In this document: positions 26,898 through 36,243 of the stretch, piece after piece
Layout of the letters: each line of letters starts with the position of its first letter
How positions within the stretch are numbered: position 1 is the stretch's first letter
Source of the DNA: an uncultured Tateyamaria sp.
Lineage (GTDB): Bacteria; Pseudomonadota; Alphaproteobacteria; Rhodobacterales; Rhodobacteraceae
Length of the DNA: 49,213 bases
Direction: 5' to 3'
Assembly (NCBI GenBank): GCA_947501275.1
Contig: CANMVD010000015.1
Coordinates: forward strand, 1 to 49,213
Made by a program: the position numbers and the translations under genes
The notes under the pieces: generated by a model
Database searches by the model: none
Told to the model about the DNA's origin: nothing
What the model saw: only the letters and a program-made list of their open reading frames with translations

Positions 26898-27314
26898 TTA
26901 TTCTGCGGCTTCTTCTGCAGCGACGCGGGCCTTGTCCGCAGCACCTTTGGCGTCGCGGTCACGGTCAACAAACTCGATGATCGCCATGGGCGCCATGTCA
27001 CCATAGCGGAAGCCCGCTTTGAGGACGCGCACGTAACCGCCCTGACGCTCGGCATAACGAGGGCCAAGCACGTCAAACAGCTTGGAAACGTACTGGTCTT
27101 CTTTGAGCTTGGAGGCGGCCTGACGACGGGCGTGCAGGTCGCCGCGTTTGGCCAGCGTGATCAGCTTCTCGATGATCGGGCGCAGCTCTTTTGCCTTGGG
27201 CAAAGTTGTCTTGATTTGCTCATGTTCGATGAGCGAGCCGGCCATGTTGCTGAACAACGCCTTGCGGTGTTCGTGTGTCCGGTTCAGGCGGCGGTAACCA
27301 CGTGCGTGACGCAT
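26898..27314 (-). CDS. rplQ: 50S ribosomal protein L17
   Basis: 138 residues; starts '[20 protein letters not shown]' as in all bacterial L17, with an acidic C-terminal tail. Last gene of the superoperon, 132 bases after rpoA and separated from it by a palindromic repeat. Confidence 0.98.
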   Translation of the reverse strand: MRHARGYRRLNRTHEHRKALFSNMAGSLIEHEQIKTTLPKAKELRPIIEKLITLAKRGDLHARRQAASKLKEDQYVSKLFDVLGPRYAERQGGYVRVLKAGFRYGDMAPMAIIEFVDRDRDAKGAADKARVAAEEAAE

Positions 27315-27415
27315 ATTTCTATCTCCGTTTTGTGCCCTCTACAGGCGATTTTACTTTGTCTGGCCCGCGATGCGTGTCTTGGGCTCTCCTTGGGGTGTCG
27401 TCACCCGGTCGTGAT

Positions 27416-27444
27416 GTAGGGTGGGCAATACTGCCCACCTTACG
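27416..27444. repeat. Palindromic repeat (GTGGGCA family), rpoA-rplQ gap
   Basis: GTAGGGTGGGCA and TGCCCACCTTAC arms around ATAC form a near-perfect palindrome two bases beyond the rpoA stop. The same core (GGGTGGGCA...TGCCCACCC) recurs near 37.2 and 45.9 kb. REP-like; it may shape the rpoA 3' end. Confidence 0.65.
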
Positions 27445-27446
27445 GA

Positions 27447-28463
27447 TCAAAAGTTGTCTTCGAACTTCTTGGCCAGATCTTCGATATTGTCTGGCGGCCA
27501 GTCTTCGACATCCATGCCAAGGTGCAGACCCATGCCCGACAGCACTTCCTTGATCTCGTTCAAGGATTTGCGGCCGAAGTTTGGTGTGCGCAGCATTTCG
27601 GCTTCGGTCTTCTGGATCAGATCGCCAATATACACGATATTGTCGTTCTTGAGGCAGTTGGCCGAACGCACTGACAATTCCAGCTCGTCCACTTTCTTGA
27701 GCAGAAGCGGGTTGAACTCGAGACCGTCGTCATCGTCCTGACGCGAGGCGGATTCTGGTTCGTCGAAGTTGACGAAGATGCCCAGCTGGTCCTGCAGGAT
27801 GCGCGCGGCGAACGCCACGGCGTCGTCCGGCGTGATGGAGCCGTCTGTCTCGACCTTCATCGTCAGCTTGTCATAATCCAGCACCTGGCCCTCACGGGTG
27901 GGTTGGACATCATAGCTGACTTTCTTGACGGGCGAATAGATCGCATCGATCGGGATCAAGCCGATAGGCGCATCTTCCGGCTTGTTCTTGTCCGCCGACA
28001 CATAGCCCTTACCGGTATTCACGGTCAGTTCCATGTACACATCAGCGCCATCATCAAGGTGACAGATGACGTGATCGCGGTTCAGAACCTCGATGCCTGC
28101 GGATTCAGAAATGTCGCCCGCTGTGACAACGCCGGGACCCTTGGCCGAAATCGACAGGCGCTTGGGCCCTTCGACTTCCATGCGCAGGGACACGCCTTTG
28201 AGGTTCAGGATGATGTCGGTGACGTCTTCGCGCACACCGGCAACGGATGAGAATTCGTGCAACACGTTGTCGATTTGCACAGATGTGATGGCAGCGCCTT
28301 GCAGCGAAGACATCAGCACGCGGCGCAGCGCGTTGCCCATGGTCAGACCAAAGCCGCGTTCCAGCGGTTCGGCGATCACTGTCGCCTGACGCGCAGGTTC
28401 GTTGCCCGGTTTCACGTCAAGCTGTTGTGGCTTGATCAGTTCGGCCCAGTTCTTGTGGATCAT
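27447..28463 (-). CDS. rpoA: RNA polymerase alpha subunit
   Basis: 338 residues. N-terminal dimerisation domain ('[20 protein letters not shown]') and C-terminal DNA- and activator-binding domain ('[17 protein letters not shown]', '[12 protein letters not shown]'). I chose the ATG giving 'MIHKNWAEL'; upstream in-frame residues are not RpoA-like. Standard place between rpsK and rplQ. Confidence 0.98.
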   Translation of the reverse strand: MIHKNWAELIKPQQLDVKPGNEPARQATVIAEPLERGFGLTMGNALRRVLMSSLQGAAITSVQIDNVLHEFSSVAGVREDVTDIILNLKGVSLRMEVEGPKRLSISAKGPGVVTAGDISESAGIEVLNRDHVICHLDDGADVYMELTVNTGKGYVSADKNKPEDAPIGLIPIDAIYSPVKKVSYDVQPTREGQVLDYDKLTMKVETDGSITPDDAVAFAARILQDQLGIFVNFDEPESASRQDDDDGLEFNPLLLKKVDELELSVRSANCLKNDNIVYIGDLIQKTEAEMLRTPNFGRKSLNEIKEVLSGMGLHLGMDVEDWPPDNIEDLAKKFEDNF

Positions 28464-28532
28464 GCGTCCCTCCATTCCTGTTCGCGTGCCATGTCCCAAC
28501 ATGCGAACGCCCGAGGTTTCAAAATGCGGATC

Positions 28533-28558
28533 GGGGCCGTGCGTTCACACGCGGCCCC
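28533..28558 (-). promoter_or_regulatory. Intercistronic hairpin between rpsK and rpoA
   Basis: GGGGCCG and CGGCCCC arms with further inner TG/CA pairing lie 20 bases after rpsK. No T tract. It could stabilise or attenuate the message between the ribosomal genes and rpoA. Confidence 0.4.
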
Positions 28559-28577
28559 AAAGGTAATCAAATGTCGC

Positions 28578-28970
28578 TTAGACGCGGCGGCGCTTGGGCG
28601 GACGGCAACCATTGTGGGCCATCGGCGTCACGTCACGGATCGACGTGATGTTAAAGCCCACTGCAGCCAATGCGCGCAGAGCCGATTCACGACCCGAACC
28701 GGGGCCCTGTACTTCGACTTCCAGCGTTTTCACACCGTGGTCCTGTGCCTTCTTGCCCGCATCCTCGGCAGCCATCTGGGCCGCGTAAGGAGTGGATTTC
28801 CGCGAGCCTTTGAAGCCCATGGTGCCAGCAGACGACCATGCAATGGCGTTGCCTTGCACGTCCGAAATCAGGATCTTGGTGTTGTTGAAGGATGAGTTCA
28901 CATGCGCCACACCAGCGGCGATGTTCTTGGAGACCTTTTTCTTGCCCCCGCGACGGGTATCACGTGCCAT
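28578..28970 (-). CDS. rpsK: 30S ribosomal protein S11
   Basis: 130 residues with '[12 protein letters not shown]' and the C-terminal '[10 protein letters not shown]'. Full length. Lies 12 bases downstream of rpsM in the alpha operon. Confidence 0.98.
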   Translation of the reverse strand: MARDTRRGGKKKVSKNIAAGVAHVNSSFNNTKILISDVQGNAIAWSSAGTMGFKGSRKSTPYAAQMAAEDAGKKAQDHGVKTLEVEVQGPGSGRESALRALAAVGFNITSIRDVTPMAHNGCRPPKRRRV

Positions 28971-28982
28971 CGGTGCGTCTCC

Positions 28983-29351
28983 TTATTTCTTCTTGCCGGC
29001 AATGGCCTTTGCGGGGCCTTTGCGGGTGCGAGCGTTGGTGTGTGTGCGCTGACCGCGGACGGGCAGGTTACGACGGTGACGCAGGCCACGGTAGCAGCCA
29101 AGGTCCATCAGACGCTTGATGTTCATCTGCGTCTCACGACGCAGGTCACCTTCGACGGTAAAGTTCTCGTCGATGTGCTCGCGGATTTTCAGAACTTCGG
29201 CGTCGCTCAGTTCGTTGACGCGACGGTGCGCCTCGATACCAACGGCTTCGCAGATTTTCTGGGCGGAGGTGTTGCCGATACCCGTGATGTAGGTCAGGGC
29301 GATCGGAACGCGCTTGGCGGTGGGGATGTTTACCCCTGCAATACGTGCCAC
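28983..29351 (-). CDS. rpsM: 30S ribosomal protein S13
   Basis: 122 residues. The start is GTG, giving '(M)[13 protein letters not shown]' as in other S13 proteins; AAGGAC lies eight bases upstream. An in-frame ATG 17 codons earlier gives an implausible extension. C-terminus '[12 protein letters not shown]' is normal. First gene of a unit with its own promoter candidate. Confidence 0.97.
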   Translation of the reverse strand: MARIAGVNIPTAKRVPIALTYITGIGNTSAQKICEAVGIEAHRRVNELSDAEVLKIREHIDENFTVEGDLRRETQMNIKRLMDLGCYRGLRHRRNLPVRGQRTHTNARTRKGPAKAIAGKKK

Positions 29352-29498
29352 GTGGCAGTGTCCTTTTCGTTGCGAGCCCGTAGTCCCGGGCCCTTTTTTC
29401 ACAACATAAAGCCCAAGGATTTTTGCCCCCGGGCTTGCAGCTGATCAGGTGATCCGACGGGACGCGTTCCCGTCATTGATTCTCGTTAGAGATGGGGT

Positions 29499-29527
29499 GG
29501 AATAGGAGCGTTTTAAGGGAGCGTCAA
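29499..29527 (-). promoter_or_regulatory. Candidate promoter for rpsM-rpsK-rpoA-rplQ
   Basis: TTGACG-N17-TATTCC on the minus strand, about 150 bases before rpsM. The gap from adk to rpsM (393 bases) also holds an AAGCCC/GGGCTT hairpin near 29410-29437 and a possible 58-codon frame. Confidence 0.55.
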
Positions 29528-29564
29528 GCCTTTACGCACAGATCGGGTCCGGCCATGTTTTTGC

Positions 29565-29741
29565 TCAATCGCAAGACGCCTTTCGGGCATCCACGTCGTC
29601 TATGTAGAAATCGGATTTCGGGCTGCTGCAAAACTTACTATGAGTGTTCTGGCCACCCACAACCAGCCCAATCATTCCACCCACTATCAAACCGACGACC
29701 GCGCCTACAGTAATTCCAAACCCGAAACCAACAAAGCGCAA
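29565..29741 (-). CDS. Possible small glycine-zipper membrane protein after adk
   Basis: A 58-codon frame opens with TTG one codon after the adk TAA and in the same frame. Its first half is a glycine-rich hydrophobic helix ('GFGFGITVGAVVGLIVGG' then 'MIGLVVGG'), its second half is hydrophilic. The composition looks protein-like, but there is no good ribosome binding site, so it may be a short coupled gene, a readthrough extension of Adk, or chance. The -10/-35 candidate for rpsM lies just downstream. Confidence 0.3.
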   Translation of the reverse strand: MRFVGFGFGITVGAVVGLIVGGMIGLVVGGQNTHSKFCSSPKSDFYIDDVDARKASCD

Positions 29742-29744
29742 AGC

Positions 29745-30392
29745 TTAGGTGTCCAGCACACCTGCGATCGCGGCCTTCACGTCCACGATCTCGCCCAGAC
29801 CGTTCACTTTCGTCAGCTGGCCTTTGGCGTAGTAGTAGCCGATCAGGGGTGACGTTTTCTTGTAATATTCCATCAGACGGGTCTTGAGGCTTTCCTCGTT
29901 GTCGTCCGCGCGGCGTTTGAATTCGTTTTCCTTGCCGCAGTTGGTGCATTTGCCATCTGCAGGGATCGGTTTGGTGTTGTCGTTATAGACCTCACCGCAA
30001 CCGCCGCAGGTCGAGCGGGCAACGATGCGGGCCACAAGGGCCTCGTCGTCGACTTCCATCTCGATCACGGCATCAAGGGTTTGCCCTTTTTCGGTCAGCA
30101 GATCGCTCAGGGCATCCGCCTGTGCAAGGGTGCGTGGGAATCCGTCAAAGATGAAACCGTTGCTTTGCACCGTTTCCAGCTGTTCGCGGATCAGGCCAAT
30201 GACGATCTCGTCCGTCACCAGTGCTCCACGGGCCATGACGTCAGCCACGATTTGCCCCATCTCGGTGCCGCTGTCCTTGGCGGCACGCAACATGTCACCG
30301 GTGCTCAATTGAACCATGCCACGTTCTTCAACGAGAAAGCGGGCTTGTGTTCCCTTACCCGCACCGGGCGGGCCCAAAAGTATGATATTCAT
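29745..30392 (-). CDS. adk: Adenylate kinase, zinc-LID type
   Basis: 215 residues; interconverts AMP + ATP and 2 ADP. P-loop '[10 protein letters not shown]', AMP-binding 'STGDMLRAA' and 'DGFPRTLAQ'. The LID has four cysteines ('CGGCGEVYN ... CTNCGKEN'), so it should bind zinc. Lies eight bases after secY, the common arrangement. Confidence 0.98.
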   Translation of the reverse strand: MNIILLGPPGAGKGTQARFLVEERGMVQLSTGDMLRAAKDSGTEMGQIVADVMARGALVTDEIVIGLIREQLETVQSNGFIFDGFPRTLAQADALSDLLTEKGQTLDAVIEMEVDDEALVARIVARSTCGGCGEVYNDNTKPIPADGKCTNCGKENEFKRRADDNEESLKTRLMEYYKKTSPLIGYYYAKGQLTKVNGLGEIVDVKAAIAGVLDT

Positions 30393-30400
30393 GAAGGCCT

Positions 30401-31765
30401 TTATCTCCGGATCGGGCTGCGCTTGCGACGACCCTTAGCACCTTTGCCGCGCAATTGCGATTTCTCGATCAGGCCTTCGTACTGGTGGGCCAACAGGTGG
30501 CTTTGGACCTGCTGGATCGTGTCCATGGTCACCGACACCACAATCAACACGGATGTTCCGCCAAAATAGAACGGAATGGCGAATTCACCCCGCAGGATTT
30601 CAGGCAACAGACAGACCGCCGCCAGATAGGCCGCACCGAGTACTAGGATGCGGTTGACCACATATTCCAGATACTCTTCGGTCTTTTTGCCGGGACGGAT
30701 ACCGGGGACAAAGCCGTTCTGGTTCTTGAGATTCTCGGCCACGTCTTCGACTTTGAAAGACACGTTGAACGTATAGAAGTAGGCGAAGAAGACGATCATC
30801 GCTGCGAAAAACAACAGATAAAGTGGCTGCCCGGGGCCGAAGTTGGCCAGCAGCCAGCTCATGATCGGGTTGGTCGAGTTGCCCGAGAAAGTCGAGATCG
30901 TAACCGGCAACAGCAGCAGCGACGACGCAAAGATCGCAGGGATAACGCCTGCTGGGTTCACCTTGATCGGCAGGTTGGAGTTGCCACCGTCATAGACTTT
31001 CATGCCCACCTGACGGCGGGGATACTGGATGTGGATCTTGCGCAGGGCACGCTCCATGAACACCACAAACGTGATTGTGGCCACAACCATGACCAGCACG
31101 CCGATGATCACGGCAGGGCTGATGGCCCCCGAGCGACCCGAGATAAAGAACTGACCGATGGCGGCAGGAACTTCGGCAATGATGCCGACAAAGATGATCA
31201 ATGAGATACCGTTGCCGATGCCGCGTGCGGTGATCTGCTCACCCAGCCACATCAGGAACATGGTGCCCCCGACAAGCGTGATGAGGCAGGACACGCGGAA
31301 GAAAAGGCCCGGATCGGTGACGATATCGCCGGCCTCAAGGCTGACGGCAAGGCCATAGGCCTGCAAGGTCGCCAATGCCACGGTCCCGAACCGCGTATAC
31401 TGATTGATTTTCTTGCGGCCCTGTTCGCCCTCTTTCTTCAACTGTTCCAGCTTTGGCACCATCGAAGTGAGCAGCTGCACAATGATCGAGGCCGAAATGT
31501 AGGGCATGATCCCGAGGGCAAAGATACCCATTCGGCCCAAGGCCCCGCCGGTGAACATTGACACCATGCCGCCGATGCCCTGCCCCGCCTGTTCCATGAA
31601 TTCACGCAAGGCGGCACCATCGATGCCCGGCACCGGGATGAATGTGCCAAGGCGGTAAACGATCAGCAGGCCAAGCGTGAACAGGATGCGATTGCGCAGG
31701 TCGGTGGCCTTGCCCAGAGCGCTCCAGCTCGTGTTGGCGGCCATATTCTCGACGGCAGATACCAT
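30401..31765 (-). CDS. secY: Preprotein translocase subunit SecY
   Basis: 454 residues and ten membrane helices; pore of the Sec translocon. Visible landmarks: '[21 protein letters not shown]' (helix 2), '[15 protein letters not shown]' and '[18 protein letters not shown]'. I chose the ATG with AAAGGAC upstream ('[12 protein letters not shown]'). It is 125 bases downstream of rplO, with a small hairpin between. Confidence 0.98.
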   Translation of the reverse strand: MVSAVENMAANTSWSALGKATDLRNRILFTLGLLIVYRLGTFIPVPGIDGAALREFMEQAGQGIGGMVSMFTGGALGRMGIFALGIMPYISASIIVQLLTSMVPKLEQLKKEGEQGRKKINQYTRFGTVALATLQAYGLAVSLEAGDIVTDPGLFFRVSCLITLVGGTMFLMWLGEQITARGIGNGISLIIFVGIIAEVPAAIGQFFISGRSGAISPAVIIGVLVMVVATITFVVFMERALRKIHIQYPRRQVGMKVYDGGNSNLPIKVNPAGVIPAIFASSLLLLPVTISTFSGNSTNPIMSWLLANFGPGQPLYLLFFAAMIVFFAYFYTFNVSFKVEDVAENLKNQNGFVPGIRPGKKTEEYLEYVVNRILVLGAAYLAAVCLLPEILRGEFAIPFYFGGTSVLIVVSVTMDTIQQVQSHLLAHQYEGLIEKSQLRGKGAKGRRKRSPIRR

Positions 31766-31859
31766 TGGGCGGTGTCCTTTGGTAAAAACGCCACCCATGG
31801 ATTAGGGAGTTGGGCCATAGTCCGGCAGGCGGGCGCTTGGGAAAACTCTAGACAATGTA

Positions 31860-31877
31860 AGCCGCCCATAGGCGGCT
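31860..31877 (-). promoter_or_regulatory. Hairpin between rplO and secY
   Basis: AGCCGCC/GGCGGCT, seven pairs, loop CATA, 13 bases beyond the rplO stop. Only a weak T-rich tail follows; it could attenuate or stabilise rather than fully stop transcription. Confidence 0.4.
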
Positions 31878-31890
31878 CACAAGATGTCAA

Positions 31891-32367
31891 TCAGGCTTCT
31901 GCGGGCGCCGCAGCAGCAATAGCCAGTGTACCACCGGCTTTTTCGACCGCTTCGACAGCGGATTTCGACGCACCAGTCACCTGCAGATCAACTTTGCTTG
32001 TGATCTCGCCTTTGGCCAGAACGCGGATGCCGTCCAGCTTGCGACGCACGAGGCCGGAGGCGATCAGTGCGTCTTCGGTGATGGCGGATTTGGCGTCGAG
32101 TTTGCCAAGGTCGATGAATTTCTGGATCAGACCAAGGTTGATAACGGCAAAGGATTTGCGGTTCGGCTTGTTAAAGCCACGCTTGGGCAGACGTTGGTAC
32201 AAAGGCATTTGGCCGCCTTCGTAACCATTGATGGCCACACCTGAACGGGATTTCTGACCTTTGATACCACGACCACCCATTTTACCGGTGCCGGAACCGG
32301 GACCACGGCCAACGCGCTTGCGTGGTTTGGTGGCGCCTGGATTGTCGCGCAGTTCATTCAGTTTCAT
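31891..32367 (-). CDS. rplO: 50S ribosomal protein L15
   Basis: 158 residues, starts '[20 protein letters not shown]' with the family's Gly-rich '[19 protein letters not shown]'. AAAGGAG precedes the ATG. Normally preceded by rpmD, here separated from it by about 4 kb and five foreign genes. Confidence 0.98.
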   Translation of the reverse strand: MKLNELRDNPGATKPRKRVGRGPGSGTGKMGGRGIKGQKSRSGVAINGYEGGQMPLYQRLPKRGFNKPNRKSFAVINLGLIQKFIDLGKLDAKSAITEDALIASGLVRRKLDGIRVLAKGEITSKVDLQVTGASKSAVEAVEKAGGTLAIAAAAPAEA

Positions 32368-32496
32368 ATCGCTTCTCCTTTGCCGGAAGCGCCCCCGAAG
32401 CGTACTTGGGCGAACACGGCGTTTCTTGGTTTGTTAACGGCTCTCACGCAGTGTGGTTAGACCGTTGATTCTTGCGGCGCGGAGCGCCACCGGGCG

Positions 32497-32525
32497 CGTA
32501 TAGACCTACGGGCCAGCGCAATCAA
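32497..32525 (-). promoter_or_regulatory. Candidate promoter for rplO-secY-adk
   Basis: TTGATT-N17-TATACG, about 130 bases before rplO. The -10 hexamer is identical to that of the rpmC promoter candidate. Needed because a terminator follows rpmD and plus-strand genes lie between. Confidence 0.55.
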
Positions 32526-32645
32526 GCATATAGGACACCGATTGCGGTGCCGACAGTTGACGGGGCCAGGGGCGGGCTTTTTCCCCATGAAGGTGCGGCA
32601 TTGTCCAGCTAACTCTTGAGCAGTGCCGAATTCGGGAGAACACAC

Positions 32646-32810
32646 ATGCGGGCCAACAAGACACCGATCATATGCGTCGCACTTGCTGCTTTGGCTGTCA
32701 TCACTGTCGGGGCGAATGCGCTGACCAAGCCGCCCACCCCGCACCCCGCAACGCAAGCCGCAACTTTGACGGAGCCATCCGAAATCGTGCAGACCCGTTT
32801 GGCGGACTAG
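32646..32810 (+). CDS. Small secreted or membrane-anchored protein
   Basis: 54 residues: a basic start, one hydrophobic helix ('IICVALAALAVITVGAN') and a Pro/Thr-rich tail. It has a GGGAGAA ribosome site with good spacing. I do not recognise the family. The 280 bases after it hold only a compound hairpin near 32932-32962 and no gene I can support. Confidence 0.5.
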   Translation: MRANKTPIICVALAALAVITVGANALTKPPTPHPATQAATLTEPSEIVQTRLAD

Positions 32811-33090
32811 GTTGGCATCCAAAATAGCCACCAGACCGCGCGGTCATCGACCCATCGGGCGCTTTCGCCCCGGATTTCACTCCGCATCCCTGCCCCACGC
32901 CGCCGCGCTCGTTAAAACAGCGTGAATTTTTGCGCTGGAGTACGGAATTCCAGACTCCGCGCTGGCCACAGTTTGCTGCTACACCCATAGTGTAATCATT
33001 ACTCCGCCGGTCATATTTCGGCACTTTTGTAGAACGATTGACATATTTTAAGATCCCGTCTCAAGCGGGTTTCAATTTCGGAGAAGCCCT

Positions 33091-33717
33091 TTGCTTGAAA
33101 GCATTTTTCAAGACGGTAAGGTATTGCAGATGCTCGGGATTGCCTCGGCGGTTTTGAGCATCTGCGCCTTTGTCCCCTACATCCGCGATATCCTGAAAGG
33201 ACGCACGCAACCCCAACGGGCCTCATGGCTGATCTGGTCTGTTCTGGGTTCGATTGCGCTGGCGTCACAGATCTACGAAGGCGCCACACAATCGCTATGG
33301 TTTGCGGCCATTCAGGTTGGCGGAACAATTGCTGTCTTGCTGCTGGCAATCACCTTTGGCGCAGGCCGCTTTTTGCTGCGTGGCGACATCTACGTGTTGA
33401 TGGCTGCGGCACTTGGGCTGGTGCTTTGGATGTTGACGGACACGGCTGTGTACGCGTTGTCGATCACAATCACGATTTCCCTTCTTGGGGGCGTGATGAC
33501 CTGCAAGAAAGCCTACCGCGACCCCAATTCTGAAACACTGTCAAAATGGGTTTGGGCATTTTTTGCCTCTGTCTGCGCGATTGGAGCGGTGGGGCAATTT
33601 GATCCGGTGCTGATGGCCTATCCCGCCTATGTATTCATTCTCAACGGTGCAATCGTCAGTTCGATTCACTTGGGCCGCGCACGCCAGATGCGCGTCGGCG
33701 TAATCGCAGCAGAATAA
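33091..33717 (+). CDS. Polytopic membrane protein with two PQ-loop/SWEET-like repeats
   Basis: 208 residues and about six or seven membrane helices. Two parts resemble each other: 'VPYIRDILKGRTQPQRASWL' in the first half and 'KKAYRDPNSETLSKWVWAF' in the second, each with Arg-Asp/Pro before a Trp-containing helix. This recalls the PQ-loop/SemiSWEET fold, with the two repeats fused in one chain. The start is TTG with GGAG seven bases upstream; ATG 39 bases later is an alternative. Substrate unknown. Confidence 0.65.
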   Translation: MLESIFQDGKVLQMLGIASAVLSICAFVPYIRDILKGRTQPQRASWLIWSVLGSIALASQIYEGATQSLWFAAIQVGGTIAVLLLAITFGAGRFLLRGDIYVLMAAALGLVLWMLTDTAVYALSITITISLLGGVMTCKKAYRDPNSETLSKWVWAFFASVCAIGAVGQFDPVLMAYPAYVFILNGAIVSSIHLGRARQMRVGVIAAE

Positions 33718-33751
33718 CGCAAGTGACGGTGAATTTCGAAGGGCACCCCTG

Positions 33752-34393
33752 TCAGGCATCCACGTCCGGATTGCGCCATGTGCTGGGCCTGAAAGGGTGC
33801 GAAATCGCGTATTCCAGCATTTCGAGGCGATCTTGGCCATAAAACACCTCGTCCCGCAGAACATATGTGGGCGAGCCCATGACCGGAGCCGCCAGAGCAG
33901 CTTGGGCATTGGCGCTGTATTGAGCTGTGACTTGATCGCTTTGAGCCGTTCGTAGCAATGCATCAGGGTCGTGACCCAATCGAGCGGCAACCGTTCGCAA
34001 CGTCGCGACATCTGACAAATCCGCATCATCGCGCCAATGCGCTTCCAGCAATGCGTGCGCCATCGCGTCCACCTGCTCTCCACGATCGCCAAGAGCAAGG
34101 ATCATGCCACTGGCCAGCGTATAGTCCGCATCGTGATAAGTGGGGCGAAAAGGCACAACAGGCACGTTGCGCCACTCGGCCCACCGCTCAATTTCACGGC
34201 CAAAGAAATAGTCTACGTGCCCCTGTGTGCGAGCACGAAACGGCAGGCTGCCTTGCGCCTCAACCACAGGGGACAAAGGAATGGGCCGGTGCACAAGCGT
34301 CAGCCCATGGTCCTTGCAGATCTGCATAAGGCGTGTCGAGCCCAGATAGGCGTAGGCGGAATGAGCGGAATAGTAATAGGTCAGTTCGGTCAT
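33752..34393 (-). CDS. DsbA-family / 2-hydroxychromene-2-carboxylate isomerase-like protein
   Basis: 213 residues of the kappa-GST/HCCA isomerase type: 'YYYSAHSAYAYLGS' carries a Ser in place of the CxxC of DsbA, and 'GSPTYVLRDEVFYGQDRL' is the cis-Pro region and C-terminal signature. The family includes glutathione-dependent isomerases of aromatic breakdown; no partner genes lie nearby, so the real role is open. Divergent from the vWA gene, with which it may share upstream DNA. Confidence 0.88.
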   Translation of the reverse strand: MTELTYYYSAHSAYAYLGSTRLMQICKDHGLTLVHRPIPLSPVVEAQGSLPFRARTQGHVDYFFGREIERWAEWRNVPVVPFRPTYHDADYTLASGMILALGDRGEQVDAMAHALLEAHWRDDADLSDVATLRTVAARLGHDPDALLRTAQSDQVTAQYSANAQAALAAPVMGSPTYVLRDEVFYGQDRLEMLEYAISHPFRPSTWRNPDVDA

Positions 34394-34482
34394 TGGAGCA
34401 GGCTACGCGCGCCATGGATGATCCGCAAAGCGTTTTGCTTGCCCCTTGCGCACTACCCTGTGGCAGTGTCACGGTGACGTAC

Positions 34483-35271
34483 ATGAATTCCGGTTTCCGC
34501 TCAGGTCCGATGGCCGCGCTGTTGGTTGCATTGGCGACACCTTTGACACCCGGCTTTGGGGCAGTTGGGTGCGCCACAGATGCAATGCTTGTCTTTGACG
34601 GATCTGCATCCATGTCCGAATTGGGCTTTGATCCTCAGGCCAAGACGCGGATCATCGAAGCCCGTGAAGCATTGCGGGAAGCGATGCCCGACATCACGCC
34701 TTTTCGCCGTGTGGGCTTGTTGACCTACGGCCCCGGCGCAAAAGATGCCTGCGCCAACATTGATCTGCGGTTTGGCCCACAAGCAGACGCTGGCCAGGCG
34801 ATCGTCAGCCAGATCGATCAAATCCAACCCAAGGGCCTCACCCCATTGGCCGCATCCGTTCTGGCTGCAAGCGAGGTTCTGGATTACCGCTCCAAACCCG
34901 GAATCGTGGTGCTTGTGACAGACGGCAACGAAACATGTGGGGGGCGGCCCTGTGCCTTGGGCACCTCGCTGGCAGCAGAAGGGGTGGACCTGACGGTCCA
35001 CGTGATCGGCTTCAAAGTGGTTGTAGACTTCTTTAGTTGGGACAACCCGGAGCAAGAGGATGTAGGTGCTGGCAATACGGTGTCCAAATGCCTGTCAGAC
35101 CGCACGGGTGGGCTGTATGTCTCGACCGAGACCGTGGACGAATTGGCGGATGCTTTGCGCGTCACATTGGGCTGCGCATTGATTGGACAACATATGCCAA
35201 GCGCGAAGCCAAAACCAAAAAACGCCCCGCCATTAGGCGGAGCGTTCCATGGCTCATTCATACGGGGGTGA
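34483..35271 (+). CDS. Secreted von Willebrand factor A domain protein
   Basis: 262 residues: signal peptide ('MAALLVALATPLTPGFGA'), then a vWA fold with the MIDAS motif 'VFDGSASM' (DxSxS) and 'TDGNETCGG'. It likely binds metal and a protein partner outside the membrane. I chose the start that gives a clean signal peptide; earlier in-frame ATGs exist but overlap the divergent gene. Its last codons run through a hairpin that serves as terminator of the facing gene, so the C-terminal 'NAPPLGGAFHGSFIRG' is encoded by terminator DNA. Confidence 0.75.
   Translation: MNSGFRSGPMAALLVALATPLTPGFGAVGCATDAMLVFDGSASMSELGFDPQAKTRIIEAREALREAMPDITPFRRVGLLTYGPGAKDACANIDLRFGPQADAGQAIVSQIDQIQPKGLTPLAASVLAASEVLDYRSKPGIVVLVTDGNETCGGRPCALGTSLAAEGVDLTVHVIGFKVVVDFFSWDNPEQEDVGAGNTVSKCLSDRTGGLYVSTETVDELADALRVTLGCALIGQHMPSAKPKPKNAPPLGGAFHGSFIRG
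35215..35246 (-). terminator. Intrinsic terminator of the lectin gene, inside vWA coding end
   Basis: AACGCCCCGCC/GGCGGAGCGTT with loop ATTA (G-U on the minus RNA), then TTTTTT on the minus strand. It lies 46 bases after the lectin-like gene stop. The stem is almost identical to the rpmD terminator 1 kb away. Confidence 0.85.
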
Positions 35272-35292
35272 GCCCGTAATAAATTCCGCTTC

Positions 35293-36081
35293 TCAGGAAA
35301 CCTTGCGACGGCGGCGCAGGCCAAGACCACACATCAATGCAAAGCCACCCACCAGCATTGGCAGTGCTGCGGGCAGCGGCACGGCAGGTGTAGATGACAC
35401 GTCGAGGTCAAAGCTGTTGACCTGCTGCAAGGAGCGCGCGCCCCCTGTGGATGCGGTGAAGCCAAAATAAGCCTGGTCGCCAACGACATTGAAAAGGCTA
35501 CCGGTCGTGGTCAGCAAGGATGTTCCCGGTTTGACATTCGTCAAGCTGACGAAGACGTCCAAAACGAACCCGTCATAGTCGACCCATGCGAAAAGGCTGC
35601 TTTGATCTTGAATGGTGAACCCGGGATCAGCCTGAAGCGTAGCATCGATATTGCCGTTGACCGCAATGCCAACATGGTTGTCGCTGTTATCGTCGACGCT
35701 GCCGTTGTTCCACGTGTCAAATTCCACGGCAAGGCTGGGTGTGATTCCTTGGTAGCCGATGCCGCCGCCCAACACGCCGGTCTGGTCTGCGCCATCGGGG
35801 CCGTTGTGGATCAGGAACGAAATACCGTCCGCGCCGCCGCTACCGTTCTGGGAAAACCCAAGTTCGAATGCGGCAGAGAATGTTGTGGCGGGATCGATCG
35901 CAAAGGGTGTGTCGATGAACGCCGTGCCGTTTTGGCCGTTCAAAGATGGCGTCAGGATCAGGCTGGATCCCGAGATCGACGCGTTCCCGTTGAGGTTCAT
36001 GTCGGCCAGATTTACTGGAGCGGCATAGGCGGCCGTGGACATCACAACGGCTGCAAATGCGCTGGCAACAAACGTTTTCAT
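35293..36081 (-). CDS. L-type-lectin-like protein with VPLPA-CTERM sorting tail
   Basis: 262 residues: signal peptide ('KTFVASAFAAVVMSTAAYA'), a beta-rich lectin-like domain with 'LAVEFDTWNN' and 'DNSDNHVGIAVNG', and a C-terminal tail starting near residue 234: VPLPA, a hydrophobic helix and RRRR. That tail is the exosortase-type VPLPA-CTERM signal (TIGR03370), so the protein is probably exported and processed at the membrane. It has AGGAAG before the ATG. It lies alone between two nearly identical terminators, convergent with the vWA gene. Extracellular carbohydrate binding is likely; no exosortase gene is in the window. Confidence 0.85.
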   Translation of the reverse strand: MKTFVASAFAAVVMSTAAYAAPVNLADMNLNGNASISGSSLILTPSLNGQNGTAFIDTPFAIDPATTFSAAFELGFSQNGSGGADGISFLIHNGPDGADQTGVLGGGIGYQGITPSLAVEFDTWNNGSVDDNSDNHVGIAVNGNIDATLQADPGFTIQDQSSLFAWVDYDGFVLDVFVSLTNVKPGTSLLTTTGSLFNVVGDQAYFGFTASTGGARSLQQVNSFDLDVSSTPAVPLPAALPMLVGGFALMCGLGLRRRRKVS

Positions 36082-36243
36082 CTTACTCTTCCTCATTAAA
36101 ACAATTCGGCGAAACATTGCTTGTTAACACTTTGAAGTCAAGGAAATCAGCAAAAAACCCTTGAAAACAAGGTGTTTTCGCCCCCCTTGTTTCCCGAACT
36201 TCAACTGTGACGTTAACTTTCGTGGGAATGTGCATAGCGTACG

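Noticed and set aside
32932..32962. Compound hairpin in the gap before the PQ-loop-like gene as a terminator
   Set aside because: Pairs GCGC-GGAGT with ACTCC-GCGC but has no T tract and is 120 bases from the nearest gene end; function unclear.
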